Source: Myxococcales bacterium (lineage in GTDB: Bacteria; Myxococcota_A; Polyangia; Fen-1088). From it: a DNA stretch of 64,000 nt. Below are positions 8,607-17,180 of the stretch, in pieces. Within the stretch, counting starts at the first letter, position 1. Each line of letters starts with the position of its first letter. Where the stretch lies: positions 1-64,000 of the forward strand of contig JANXXE010000014.1 in the NCBI GenBank assembly GCA_025350815.1, written 5' to 3'. Below the pieces are notes generated by a model. It was not told where the DNA came from and did no database searches. It saw nothing but the letters and a program-made list of their open reading frames with translations. The position numbers and the translations under genes are program-made.

Positions 8607-10538
8607 TTGCGGAGATTGGCCTGCATCTGCGCGCTGCTGGCGACGTCGTCGTGCCGCAATCCGCCGATCGCGGCCCCCAGCGCCACGCCCGCCAACCGCC
8701 TGCACGTTCCTGGCCCCTGCTGTCCGGCATCCCCGAACGAATGGGTCGACGTGCGAAATTGCGGCGCCACGGGCAACGGGCACGACGACGACTCGGCGGC
8801 CCTGCGCAAGGCGACCAGTTGCCATGCCGACAGCCGCGTCCGGCGGCTGCTGATTCCGCGAGGCCTCTACCGCATCAATCTTTGTGACCAGGGATCGTTG
8901 CTGGCACCCGTGGCGGGCGCGTCCGTGGTGATCAAGGGCGACGGGCCGGACGCCAGCATCATCGAGGACATGAGCCTGTTCGCGTGCCCCAGGCCGCTCG
9001 GCGGGGGCACCCTGATTACGTTCAAGGAGGGAAGTGACGCGTATCTGGAGGGCGTTGCCTTTCGCACCCTGCGAAACGGCCGACTGCGCAGCCAGTGGGG
9101 CGCCCTCTTGCACTACGGTGGCCCGGGCTCACGTCTGCACCTGAAGAACGTCACCTTCCAAAACTGGATGCGCGGCGTGGACGTCGGTCCGAGCGGCGAA
9201 ATCGCGACACTGATCGAATCCAGCAACTTCATCGAGACGGCAATGGGCTATTTCGCCCAGCCACATCCCAAGACAACGCACGAAATCCGCAACACACGTT
9301 TCGAGCGGACCGGAATTCGGTGCCATCACTACTACGCGATGTACGTGAACCCGCCGTTCCGTTCCTTCGTGATCGAAGATTCGTGGATCGTCGATTCGTT
9401 CGGAGGCGGGATCACCCTGTTCACCGCACACAGTGCCCTCGACGACTGCCCCGGCTGCCAGGTGACCATCAGCCGCAATCACTTCATGAGTCCGACGTAC
9501 TGGCAGGACCCGGACAAGAGGGTGACCTGCGAATGCCTGGAACCCGCGATTGTCGATTGCACCCACCACGACACAGACGCCTGTCGCGGCATCGATGATC
9601 TCGTCTGCCCGCCCCGCGGCTGCCTTTGCCAGCCCGATGGCTTCTGCCTGCACGAAAGAGCCCTGAATTGCCGGTGCGATTGCACCCGTGACGGGCACTG
9701 CAAGAACGACCCGGGCACGAAGTGCCAGTTCGCGAACGGCTTCGAACAAAGTGCCGCTGGCGTTTACGGCAAGCCGTCGGTCGACGTGCAAACCAGAAAG
9801 CTGGATCCCGATAGCACGCGCATCGTTGGCAACGAGTTCCAGGGTCGCGAGGTGATTCGCCTGCAGACGTCGGCCGTGGTCGTCGGCAACCGCGTTTACC
9901 GGCGCCCCGGGCAGGGGGTGAACGCCCTGCGCTGGCTGGGCGACGGCACCAAGCAAGGCAGCGGCTTCGGCAGCATCGTGACCGCGAACTACCTCGCCGG
10001 CCTGGTAATCGTGTACCGCGGAACCGACGCCGTGCGCTTTGAGGGAAATGAGTTTCCCGACGGCGCCGAGCTTGTTATCGAAGGCGACGACGTTCTGTTT
10101 GCGAACAACACCTTCATCAGACAAATGCCCGGCACCGCCGCGCCGATTCGCGTCCTGGGCGCCGGGGCAGTGATCCGCGACAATCGTTTTGCCTTTCGCG
10201 GTCCCGGAATCCTGCTCGGCCCGTCGGCGCGACCGGGCCAGTTACTGGGCAACACCTTTTCCCTACAGCTTGAATCGGGGTCGGGCACGACGGGGGTGCA
10301 GATCCCCGGCGATGCGGGCTGGGAGATCGCCAACAACCATTTTTCGTTGCGCGGGCCCGGCCCTGGCTCGGCGCAAGACATGCGCGCGACGCCACCAACT
10401 GGGGACGGCGCCCGGGGGCACATGATCCCACCCCGGATCCATGACAACACCTTTGCCGCCCCGTCGCAGGCAACGGGATGCGTCGTGACCCGTGCTGCCA
10501 CGCCCCCGATCCACGTGACCTGCCCAGGCAACCCTTGA
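8607..10538 (+). CDS. Lipoprotein with right-handed beta-helix (pectate-lyase-3-like) and a Cys-rich insertion
   Basis: Starting at the TTG two bases after the previous stop gives 643 residues with a lipoprotein signal (RRLACICALLATSSC). An upstream GTG at 8583 is possible. The mature N-terminus, WVDVRNCGATGNGHDDDSAAL, is the hallmark of pectate-lyase-3/GH28-type beta-helices. Many short Asn-Asn and Gly turns follow (IANNHFSLRG, IRDNRFAFRG). Around residues 280-380 sits an insertion with about 15 cysteines, many in CxC pairs (CECLEP, CLCQPDGFC, CRCDC), which is unusual for a helix rung. The substrate is unknown; it may be a surface-polysaccharide binder or lyase. It lies inside the MoxR operon. 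Confidence 0.75.
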   Translation: MRRLACICALLATSSCRNPPIAAPSATPANRLHVPGPCCPASPNEWVDVRNCGATGNGHDDDSAALRKATSCHADSRVRRLLIPRGLYRINLCDQGSLLAPVAGASVVIKGDGPDASIIEDMSLFACPRPLGGGTLITFKEGSDAYLEGVAFRTLRNGRLRSQWGALLHYGGPGSRLHLKNVTFQNWMRGVDVGPSGEIATLIESSNFIETAMGYFAQPHPKTTHEIRNTRFERTGIRCHHYYAMYVNPPFRSFVIEDSWIVDSFGGGITLFTAHSALDDCPGCQVTISRNHFMSPTYWQDPDKRVTCECLEPAIVDCTHHDTDACRGIDDLVCPPRGCLCQPDGFCLHERALNCRCDCTRDGHCKNDPGTKCQFANGFEQSAAGVYGKPSVDVQTRKLDPDSTRIVGNEFQGREVIRLQTSAVVVGNRVYRRPGQGVNALRWLGDGTKQGSGFGSIVTANYLAGLVIVYRGTDAVRFEGNEFPDGAELVIEGDDVLFANNTFIRQMPGTAAPIRVLGAGAVIRDNRFAFRGPGILLGPSARPGQLLGNTFSLQLESGSGTTGVQIPGDAGWEIANNHFSLRGPGPGSAQDMRATPPTGDGARGHMIPPRIHDNTFAAPSQATGCVVTRAATPPIHVTCPGNP

Positions 10539-10604
10539 GCCGCCGCGACCCCAACCACACGAGCAACTTTGCTGGGCCCAGCCGCGCGTGGCATTCTGGT
10601 AGCG

Positions 10605-11732
10605 ATGTCTGAGTCAAAGGCGCCGGTACTGCACAGCGGCCCGTGGCGCGAAACGACGGAAGCCCCAACCACTGACGTTGCGGGGGCACCGCCCTTGACT
10701 GACACGGATCGCGACGTGCAAGCCGCTCGGGACATCGCCGAGGCCCGTCGCACGCTTCTGTCCGAAATCGGCAAGCGCATCGTCGGGCAGGAACAGGTCA
10801 TCGATCATCTGCTCATTGCCTTGTTCGCACGCGGGCACTGTCTGTTCGTCGGCGTACCCGGCCTTGCCAAGACCTTGCTGATCCAGACTCTGGCCGACGT
10901 CCTGGACCTGTCGTTCGGGCGGGTTCAGTTCACGCCCGACCTGATGCCGTCTGACATAACGGGCTCGGACGTGCTTGAAGAAGATCGCACCACCGGGCGC
11001 CGCGTGTTCCGTTTCGTCAAGGGGCCCTTGTTCGCCAACGTCATTCTCGCCGACGAGATCAACCGGACACCGCCCAAGACCCAGGCCGCGTTGTTGCAGT
11101 CGATGCAGGAGTACCGCGTCTCGGCGGGCGGCACCACGTATGAGCTTCCCCTGCCCTTCTTGGTGTTCGCCACGCAAAACCCTATCGAGCAGGAGGGTAC
11201 ATACCCGCTGCCCGAGGCCCAGCTTGATAGGTTCATGTTCCAGGTGGACGTCGGTTATCCCAACGAGGAAGAGGAGGTGCGCATCGTCAGCCAGATGACG
11301 ACGGCGTATCGCCCGACATTGCGCAAGGTTCTGTCCCCGGGACGGATCATCGAGTTGCAGGACCTGGTGTTGCGCGTGCCCGTCGCCGACCATGTCCTGC
11401 GCTACGCGGTGGCGTTGTGCCGCGCGACCCGTCCGGTCAAGTCACAGCAGGGCACGCCCCTGCCAACCAGCGCGGCGCCGGGCCCGGCGCTGCCCTACGT
11501 GGAGCAATACGTGTCCTGGGGCGCCGGCCCGCGCGCTTCGCAGAACCTGATCCTCGCCGCAAAGGCACGCGCCATCCTCGACGGGCGTTACGCCGCGTCT
11601 TCGGAAGATGTCGAGGCCCTGGCGATGCCCGTGCTGATCCACCGCGTCGTCCCCAACTTCCACGCCGAAGCCGACGCCGTCACGGCGCGCGCGATCGTCA
11701 CGCACGTGCTAGAAGCCGTGCGCCCCGAGTAG
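10605..11732 (+). CDS. MoxR-family AAA+ ATPase
   Basis: The start is placed at the ATG at 10605 (MSESKAPVLH), giving 375 residues; the tracked ORF adds 12 unlikely residues. Walker A is GVPGLAKT (83-90), Walker B is VILADEINRTPPKTQAALLQ, and sensor 1 is FATQNPIEQEGTYPLPEAQLD, all diagnostic of MoxR. MoxR ATPases act as chaperones that activate von Willebrand A-domain partners encoded nearby. Here the DUF58 and BatA-like genes follow within 10 and 3 bases. The N-terminal extension of about 45 residues before the AAA core is longer than usual and Pro/Thr-rich. Cytoplasmic. Confidence 0.95.
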   Translation: MSESKAPVLHSGPWRETTEAPTTDVAGAPPLTDTDRDVQAARDIAEARRTLLSEIGKRIVGQEQVIDHLLIALFARGHCLFVGVPGLAKTLLIQTLADVLDLSFGRVQFTPDLMPSDITGSDVLEEDRTTGRRVFRFVKGPLFANVILADEINRTPPKTQAALLQSMQEYRVSAGGTTYELPLPFLVFATQNPIEQEGTYPLPEAQLDRFMFQVDVGYPNEEEEVRIVSQMTTAYRPTLRKVLSPGRIIELQDLVLRVPVADHVLRYAVALCRATRPVKSQQGTPLPTSAAPGPALPYVEQYVSWGAGPRASQNLILAAKARAILDGRYAASSEDVEALAMPVLIHRVVPNFHAEADAVTARAIVTHVLEAVRPE

Positions 11733-11742
11733 ATCGCGGCCC

Positions 11743-12711
11743 ATGGCGGCTTTCCCGACCACCCCGAAAACCGAGGGCTCGCAGGCGCTCGGTCCGCGTG
11801 AACTCGCGCAACTGGCAACGCTGGCGGTGCGCGCCCGCGTGATCGTGCAGGGCGCATTCGCCGGCATGCACCACAACCTGCACGCCGGCACCTCGATGGA
11901 ATTCACCGAACACAAGGAATACGCGCCCGGCGACGAGATCAGGCACATCGACTGGAAGGCCGCGGGCCGCGTGGATCGCTACTACATCAAACGTTTCGAG
12001 GACGAGACCGAGATGCGGACCTTTCTCTTGGTCGATGCGTCCGCCTCGATGGGTTACAGCCGCCGAGGCGTCTCGAAATTGGTGTACGCCACGTACCTGG
12101 CAGGTGCCCTTGCCTACCTGCTGGCGCAGCAGGGCGATCCTGCGGGGCTGCTGATTTTTGACGAAAACACCCGCCAGCATTTGCCACCCAGCACCCGGGC
12201 CGGGCAGATCCGCGAAATCCTGCGCCTGCTTGAGACCGCCGCGCCCGACGGGCGAACTGATCCGGCGCGCGCCCTCGGCCACGTGGGCGAGCTGGCCGAC
12301 AAGCGCAGCCTCATCATTCTGTTCACCGACTTCCTCGACAGCGAGCCCGCCGCGACCGCGCCCGGGGCCGCGGCTGCCCACGCAAGCGGCCCCCTGGCCG
12401 ATCGGCTGCGACAACTGCGCGCGCGCGGCCATGATGTCGTCGTATTCCACATTCTCGATCCGGACGAGGTCAACCTGCCCTTCGATGACCTGACGCAGTT
12501 CGAGGGCATGGAACCGGGCGACGGGCGCACATTGCTGGCCGAGGCCGCCGATCTGCGCGAGGCTTTTCGCCGAGAATCCTCGAACTTTCGCGAGCGCTGG
12601 CGCCAGACCTGCGTCGAGGGTCGGGTCGAATACCGCTTCGCCACCAGCGATCAGGGTCCGTCGGAGATCCTGCGCGCCTTCGTGGCCGGCCGGCAGCGGG
12701 GGCGTCACTAG
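11743..12711 (+). CDS. DUF58 domain protein, MoxR partner
   Basis: This 322-residue protein contains the DUF58 signature EFTEHKEYAPGDEIRHIDWKA and the adjacent RYYIKRFEDETEM. A von Willebrand-like fold follows, with the metal-site-like segment LLVDASASMGY and FTDFLDS. It has no membrane helix, unlike some DUF58 proteins. DUF58 proteins are the usual partners of MoxR ATPases. The gene begins 10 bases after moxR and ends 3 bases before the BatA-like gene, so all three form one transcription unit. Confidence 0.92.
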   Translation: MAAFPTTPKTEGSQALGPRELAQLATLAVRARVIVQGAFAGMHHNLHAGTSMEFTEHKEYAPGDEIRHIDWKAAGRVDRYYIKRFEDETEMRTFLLVDASASMGYSRRGVSKLVYATYLAGALAYLLAQQGDPAGLLIFDENTRQHLPPSTRAGQIREILRLLETAAPDGRTDPARALGHVGELADKRSLIILFTDFLDSEPAATAPGAAAAHASGPLADRLRQLRARGHDVVVFHILDPDEVNLPFDDLTQFEGMEPGDGRTLLAEAADLREAFRRESSNFRERWRQTCVEGRVEYRFATSDQGPSEILRAFVAGRQRGRH

Positions 12712-12714
12712 CCC

Positions 12715-14853
12715 ATGGGCTTTTTCGCCCCCGCACTGCTGTTCGGTCTGGTCGCCGCAGTCGTACCGTGGCTGGTCCACCTCATCGGCAAGCGGCGCGC
12801 GGTGCCGGTGCGTTTCGCTGCCATGCAACTTCTGCTGCGCTCAGAAAAGCGCACTTCCGCGCGGCGGCGGTTGCGAGAGATCTTGCTTTTGCTATCGCGC
12901 ACCGCGATTGCCGCCAGCCTGCCGCTCATTTTCGCGCGACCATTCGCCGAGCGGGCCAGCGACGTACCCGGCGCCACCTTGCTACCCCAAAGCGCCGTGA
13001 TCGTTCTCGACGACTCGGCCAGCCTCCAGCGCCGGCGCGGCTCGGGCACCATTTTCGATCAGGCGAAGGCCCGGGCGCGGTCACTGCTGTCGCAATTCCC
13101 GACTGACTCGGATATCGCCCTTGTCCTGACCTCGGCGCACTCGGAGGCACCGGTGGGCGAGCTGTCCACCGAGCACGCCCGCGTGCGCGATGCGCTTGAG
13201 GGGGTCAAGTGCTCGGCGCGCGTGTCGGACTTCACCGAAGCGATGAGACGAGCGGCGCTGATCCTGGCCGCGTCAACCCGCCCCGAACGGCGGATCTTCC
13301 TCCTGACCGATCTGCAGGCGGCCGGCTGGGGCGAGGACACGGGCCTTCCGGATCAAGGCGGACCCGACGTGGCGGTGATCGACGTCGCCGGGGAAAAGCC
13401 CTGGACCAACCGGGCTGTCGTGAGCCTCGTCGCCGAGCCAGCGGCCGAGGCGGGCACGGGCGGCGTCGCTGTTACCGCTGAAATTGCTTCTTTCTCGGCC
13501 CTGCCGGTTAACCAGTTGGGCGTCACGCTGAAGATCGATGGCGCGACAGTGGCAAGACACTTCGTCGATGTGCCGGCCGGTGGGCGCGTACCCAAGCGGA
13601 TTCTGTACAGCCTGCCGGAAGGGACCGGCGGCACGCACGAAGCCGAAATCGAGATCGACCCCGATGATTTTCCCCTCGACGACCGGCGGATCGCGCGCCT
13701 CGAGCTGTCGCGCACGCTGCGCGCCCTCATCATCAACGGGGATGCCCGCACGGTGAAGACCGAGGATGAGGCCGTATTCCTGGAGACCGCCCTCAAGATC
13801 GGGGATCGCACGGCGGTGGTAACGACCCTGATGCCGGACGACGTACCGACAGACAGCCTGGGCAGCTACACGGTGATCTTCGCCGCCAACATCACGGCCC
13901 CCAGTTCCGCCCTGGCGGCGGCCCTGATTCGTTTCGTCGAGGGCGGGGGCGGCCTTTTTGTGTCAGTCGGCAGCCACGTCGACGCGACGTTGTGGAACCA
14001 GCGGATGGGGAAGATCCTGCCGCAACCACTGGGCTTGGCGCGCACGGCGTCTGCAATGCCCGGTCAGGCCGAGGGCGAAACGCTCGACAACCGCCCCGCC
14101 GAACGCCTCGCACCCCTCGATCGCCGTCATCCGTTGCTGGCGCATTTTTCCGCCAGCGGCGAGGGACTGGCGACTGCACGTTTCTTCAAGTTCATGCTGC
14201 TTGAACCAGTGCCCGACAGCATTGAGCACGCGGTCGTTCTGCGCTTCGAAAGTGGTGCCCCCGCCCTGGTGGAACGGCAGGTCGTCAAGGGTCGGGTCCT
14301 TCTGCTGGCGACGACGGTGGACCGCGACTGGACCGACTTGCCGATTCACCCGGGATTCCTACCCCTCATCCAGCAGTCGGCGCGGCGGCTTACCGGCCTG
14401 TCCGAGGACGCCGCGAACCCGTCGCTGCTGGTCGGCCAATCGCGCGAGCTGGAGCTCGGCGCGGATGAACGGCGCATCGAGATCATGAAACCCGACGGCG
14501 TCTTGTGGGTGGCCCACCAAGAGCGTGGAGTGGGCCACAAGACCGTCATCTTCAACGAGACGGACCAGCCCGGTGCGTACCACGTGCGGGCCATCGCCCC
14601 TGACGGGACGGTCGTGCCCCGGCCCGGCGACACCTTCGTCGTGAATCTCGACCCGCGGGAATCGGATCCGGCGCGCCTCGCCGCTGACCGACGGCCCGAT
14701 CGCAAGGGCCGCAAGGCCGGCACGGCGCCCGCAGCACCCAAGCAGCGGGTCGAACTGTGGCACGGCCTGGCGGCTCTGGTGATCCTGGTGGTGCTGTTCG
14801 AATCGCTGCTGACGCTGCGCTGGCGCCGTTCCGTGGTTGCCGAGAACAGATAG
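12715..14853 (+). CDS. BatA-type membrane protein with von Willebrand A-like domain
   Basis: The 712-residue product begins with the BatA N-terminal domain: a first membrane helix followed by PWLVHLIGKRRAVPVRFAAMQLL and a second helix near residues 57-75. A VWA-like domain follows with VIVLDDSASLQRR and LLTDLQAAG. Later there is a glutamine-amidotransferase-like Rossmann segment (YTVIFAANITAPS...RFVEGGGGLFVSVGS). The last 30 residues hold a C-terminal membrane helix. It is probably the membrane effector of the MoxR/DUF58 pair, with its bulk in the periplasm. It is the last gene of the operon. Confidence 0.87.
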   Translation: MGFFAPALLFGLVAAVVPWLVHLIGKRRAVPVRFAAMQLLLRSEKRTSARRRLREILLLLSRTAIAASLPLIFARPFAERASDVPGATLLPQSAVIVLDDSASLQRRRGSGTIFDQAKARARSLLSQFPTDSDIALVLTSAHSEAPVGELSTEHARVRDALEGVKCSARVSDFTEAMRRAALILAASTRPERRIFLLTDLQAAGWGEDTGLPDQGGPDVAVIDVAGEKPWTNRAVVSLVAEPAAEAGTGGVAVTAEIASFSALPVNQLGVTLKIDGATVARHFVDVPAGGRVPKRILYSLPEGTGGTHEAEIEIDPDDFPLDDRRIARLELSRTLRALIINGDARTVKTEDEAVFLETALKIGDRTAVVTTLMPDDVPTDSLGSYTVIFAANITAPSSALAAALIRFVEGGGGLFVSVGSHVDATLWNQRMGKILPQPLGLARTASAMPGQAEGETLDNRPAERLAPLDRRHPLLAHFSASGEGLATARFFKFMLLEPVPDSIEHAVVLRFESGAPALVERQVVKGRVLLLATTVDRDWTDLPIHPGFLPLIQQSARRLTGLSEDAANPSLLVGQSRELELGADERRIEIMKPDGVLWVAHQERGVGHKTVIFNETDQPGAYHVRAIAPDGTVVPRPGDTFVVNLDPRESDPARLAADRRPDRKGRKAGTAPAAPKQRVELWHGLAALVILVVLFESLLTLRWRRSVVAENR

Positions 14854-14914
14854 GCACGTCTGGTCGCTGGCCGTTGTCCCAGGGTCTTGTGATAAGAGGA
14901 ACTGAGCGCCGTCT

Positions 14915-15034
14915 ATGACGTTCAACTCTTTTGCGTTCGCAAAATTCTTTATCGTCGTCTACCTGGCGTACCTGCTGCTGCGCAGTCCAGGCGCGGAGGG
15001 TCCTGCGCGAACTCTTCGCGCGCGCGCGTGTTGA
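14915..15034 (+). pseudogene. 5' remnant of an MBOAT-family O-acyltransferase gene
   Basis: The frame from the ATG at 14915 encodes MTFNSFAFAKFFIVVYLAYL and then meets a stop after 39 residues. Membrane-bound O-acyltransferases of the alginate AlgI/DltB group commonly start with this exact kind of sequence (M-x-F-N-S then a hydrophobic helix). The normal protein is over 450 residues, so this is a truncated remnant. The homology ends after about residue 23 at what looks like a recombination junction. The call rests on the N-terminal pattern alone. Confidence 0.5.
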
Positions 15035-15158
15035 ACAGACGATCGCGGACCGGATAACCGGCGCGCAGCCAGGTATTGTGAACACGCCGCACGTACTTGC
15101 CCAGGCGCGGATGCCATCCGGCCAGTCGCTGAACTATCTCGGGCCGCACAGGGGGCAT
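14949..15158 (-). pseudogene. Possible C-terminal fragment of an unidentified gene
   Basis: The minus-strand frame reads MPPVRPEIVQRLAGWHPRLG and onward for 69 residues. The first 50 residues look like genuine protein, with Trp, Tyr, charged helices and few Ala/Pro runs. The last 20 lie over the MBOAT remnant and look like noise. In-frame codons continue four residues upstream of the ATG and then reach a stop. I do not recognise the family. It could be the tail of a lost gene or a chance ORF. Confidence 0.25.
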
Positions 15159-15200
15159 GTAGAAAAAATGCTAGACGAAACGTCTCCCGAAGGAAAGTTC

Positions 15201-15237
15201 AGCGTCGGCAAGTCAAGCGTCGGCAAGTCAAGCGTCG
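15201..15237. repeat. 15-bp tandem repeat (2.5 copies) spanning the phosphopantetheinyl transferase stop codon
   Basis: The unit AGCGTCGGCAAGTCA occurs at 15201-15215 and 15216-15230, with a partial third copy at 15231-15237. On the minus strand each full unit carries a TGA, and 15 bp keeps the frame, so the gene has two in-frame stops five codons apart. It looks like a recent slippage duplication. Confidence 0.85.
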
Positions 15238-15929
15238 CAGCCGGCCCGTCGGATCCGGGCGCAGGTCAACAGCCAATCTTCGTGTTGCCGCCAGCTGCAT
15301 TCCACCTCAAACGGCCCCTCGCCCCCTGTAAGCCACAGCCGCACCTGCGCCCCCGATCCCGTCCGGAGGGGACGCGAAAGCTCGACCTCGTGAAAGCCAA
15401 CCCGCCGGCGCACGAAAGGATCGAGTGCCTTGTAGATCGCCTCCTTCATCGAAAAGGCCCACAGCACCTCGGCCGGGCGGTCGCCCTCGGGGACCGTGGC
15501 CAGCCGCGCTCGTTCCCGATCACCAAGCACCCGCGCCGCCAGATCGATCGGGCGGGGCCGCGCCGCCTCCAGATCCACACCGCGGGTCCAGCCATCGGCG
15601 CGGGCCCCCAGGCCCACCGCCAGCGTCACCTTGTGACTGATCGAGCCAGCGATCTCGGAGGGCAGCCGGGGCGCACCACGATCGTCGGCCAGGATGGCGG
15701 GGCACGAAGGGTATATGTCCGCCAGCGCCTGCCGCAGCGCCAGGCGACCCGCCACCCAGGTGGAACGCCGCCCGGTACCAAGGCCCGCTACATGGGCCCG
15801 CTCATCCGGCGCCAACCGCGCCAGCACCGATGGTCCTATCTCCTCAACGGCCTCTGGAATGCTGACGCCCACGACGCGCCCAAACGGAAGGTCGAGGGCA
15901 AAGACGGTCTGGTACCCCGGGTCGTTCAA
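15228..15929 (-). CDS. 4'-phosphopantetheinyl transferase, EntD/Sfp type
   Basis: This 233-residue enzyme transfers the phosphopantetheine arm of coenzyme A to a serine of acyl- or peptidyl-carrier proteins. The family motifs are in order: PSEIAGSISHK (90-100), the magnesium-binding GVDLE (117-121) and FSMKEAIYKAL (159-169, the WxxKEAxxK motif). The length and the N-terminal domain match the EntD/Sfp class rather than the short AcpS class. No polyketide or peptide synthetase lies nearby, so the enzyme probably serves distant pathways. The 3' end sits in a short tandem repeat. Confidence 0.9.
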   Translation of the reverse strand: MNDPGYQTVFALDLPFGRVVGVSIPEAVEEIGPSVLARLAPDERAHVAGLGTGRRSTWVAGRLALRQALADIYPSCPAILADDRGAPRLPSEIAGSISHKVTLAVGLGARADGWTRGVDLEAARPRPIDLAARVLGDRERARLATVPEGDRPAEVLWAFSMKEAIYKALDPFVRRRVGFHEVELSRPLRTGSGAQVRLWLTGGEGPFEVECSWRQHEDWLLTCARIRRAGCDA

Positions 15930-15942
15930 GCCCGCGCTCGCG

Positions 15943-17064
15943 TCAAGGCCCCGTCACCGGAGATGAGCCCGCGGCCGACGAGTCCCCCACCCGTTTGAAC
16001 GAAGCCGAGAGTGCCCGGTGCGCGGGCGTCCCGAGCCGCGCCGATAGGTCCACGCCCTCGGCAGGGAGGTGCAGACGAGACAACGCCTTGAAGGTCGCGT
16101 TCCGCGCCGCGCTTTCCTCGACCCGAGCACGCACCGCCGGATCCCGTTCCGCCGCACGCACCAGCGCTTCCCCCGCCGCCACCTGCCGATCCACCGGCCC
16201 GCGGACAAGAAAGTGGTCGATGCCCGCCAGCACCCCGGTGACGACCAGCTCCTCGATGGGGTAGCGATCGGCGACCGCCTTCATCCCCAGATCGTCGCTG
16301 ACCAACAGGCCAGCAAAGCCCAATTGCCCACGCAAGATCTCGGTCAGAATCTTGCGCGACAGGGTCGCGGGACTCTGCGGATCCAGGGCCGGGTACATCA
16401 CGTGGGCGCTCATGATGGCCTCGGCCCCCGCCTGTACCGCGGCGGCGAAGGGGCCAAATTCCGTCGCCCGCAGCCTGCCGATGGGATGACCCACCACGGG
16501 CAGGTCCAAGTGTGAATCCGTGCGCGTGTCCCCGTGCCCCGGGAAGTGCTTGCCACAACCCAGCACCCCCGCCGCGCGCAGGCCCCGCCAGAAAGCGAGA
16601 GCGTGGGTCGCCACCGCTTGCGGCGTGGTGCCGAAGGCCCGCGTACCGATGACCGGATTGGCCGGGTTGGTATGCACGTCCAGCACGGGCGCGAAGTTCC
16701 AGCCGATACCCAGGGCGCCCAGCTCGTCACCCAGCGCACGGCCCACCGCCTCGGTGCGCGCCTCCTCGTCGGCCATCCCCACCGACAGCATGTCTGGCCA
16801 TTCCGTCAGGGGGCTGCGCAGGCGTTGCACCAGGCCCCCTTCTTGATCGACAGCCACAATGATGGGGCCGTCCTCGGGCGCGGCCAAGCGCAGGTCCCGG
16901 ACCAGGGCCGCCACCTGGCCAGGCGACTCGATGTTGGGTCGAAACAGCATGACCGCCCCGACCTCGGACCGGCTGATGCGCCCAAGCAGCTCCGCCGGGG
17001 CCGAGCTACCCTCGAAACCGACGCCCAGCAGCTGACCGCACGACCGGGCGAGGCGACTGGGCAT
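15943..17064 (-). CDS. nagZ: Beta-N-acetylhexosaminidase of glycoside hydrolase family 3 (NagZ-like)
   Basis: The start is placed at the ATG at 17064, preceded by a GGTGG ribosome site, giving 373 residues; the tracked ORF adds 14. The family signature KHFPGHGDTRTDSH is at 172-185, with AVDQEGGLVQRL earlier and the nucleophile region LLVSDDLGMKAV later. NagZ removes GlcNAc from anhydro-muropeptides in peptidoglycan recycling. The protein is somewhat longer than E. coli NagZ and has no signal peptide, fitting a cytoplasmic enzyme. The phosphopantetheinyl transferase follows 13 bases downstream, with no obvious functional tie. Confidence 0.9.
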   Translation of the reverse strand: MPSRLARSCGQLLGVGFEGSSAPAELLGRISRSEVGAVMLFRPNIESPGQVAALVRDLRLAAPEDGPIIVAVDQEGGLVQRLRSPLTEWPDMLSVGMADEEARTEAVGRALGDELGALGIGWNFAPVLDVHTNPANPVIGTRAFGTTPQAVATHALAFWRGLRAAGVLGCGKHFPGHGDTRTDSHLDLPVVGHPIGRLRATEFGPFAAAVQAGAEAIMSAHVMYPALDPQSPATLSRKILTEILRGQLGFAGLLVSDDLGMKAVADRYPIEELVVTGVLAGIDHFLVRGPVDRQVAAGEALVRAAERDPAVRARVEESAARNATFKALSRLHLPAEGVDLSARLGTPAHRALSASFKRVGDSSAAGSSPVTGP

Positions 17065-17180
17065 GATCCACCCATGATACCCGAATGCTTCCGAATGCTG
17101 AGCCACGATGCCCGACGGCCGCGGGTCCCTTTTCGAGTATTCCGGGGGCCGAGGTGCTGCTATAAGTTGCGGACTTCAGG

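Larger units (their letters stand above)
14854..15227. other. Gene-poor junction with decayed fragments
   Basis: No intact gene is present between the MoxR operon and the phosphopantetheinyl transferase. It contains the 5' stub of an MBOAT gene on the plus strand. On the minus strand there is an overlapping reading frame with protein-like composition. I see no terminator or RNA gene. Confidence 0.55.

Noticed and set aside
11698-12828. Minus-strand ORF of 376 residues
   Set aside because: It is antisense to the DUF58 gene, which has definite DUF58 motifs.
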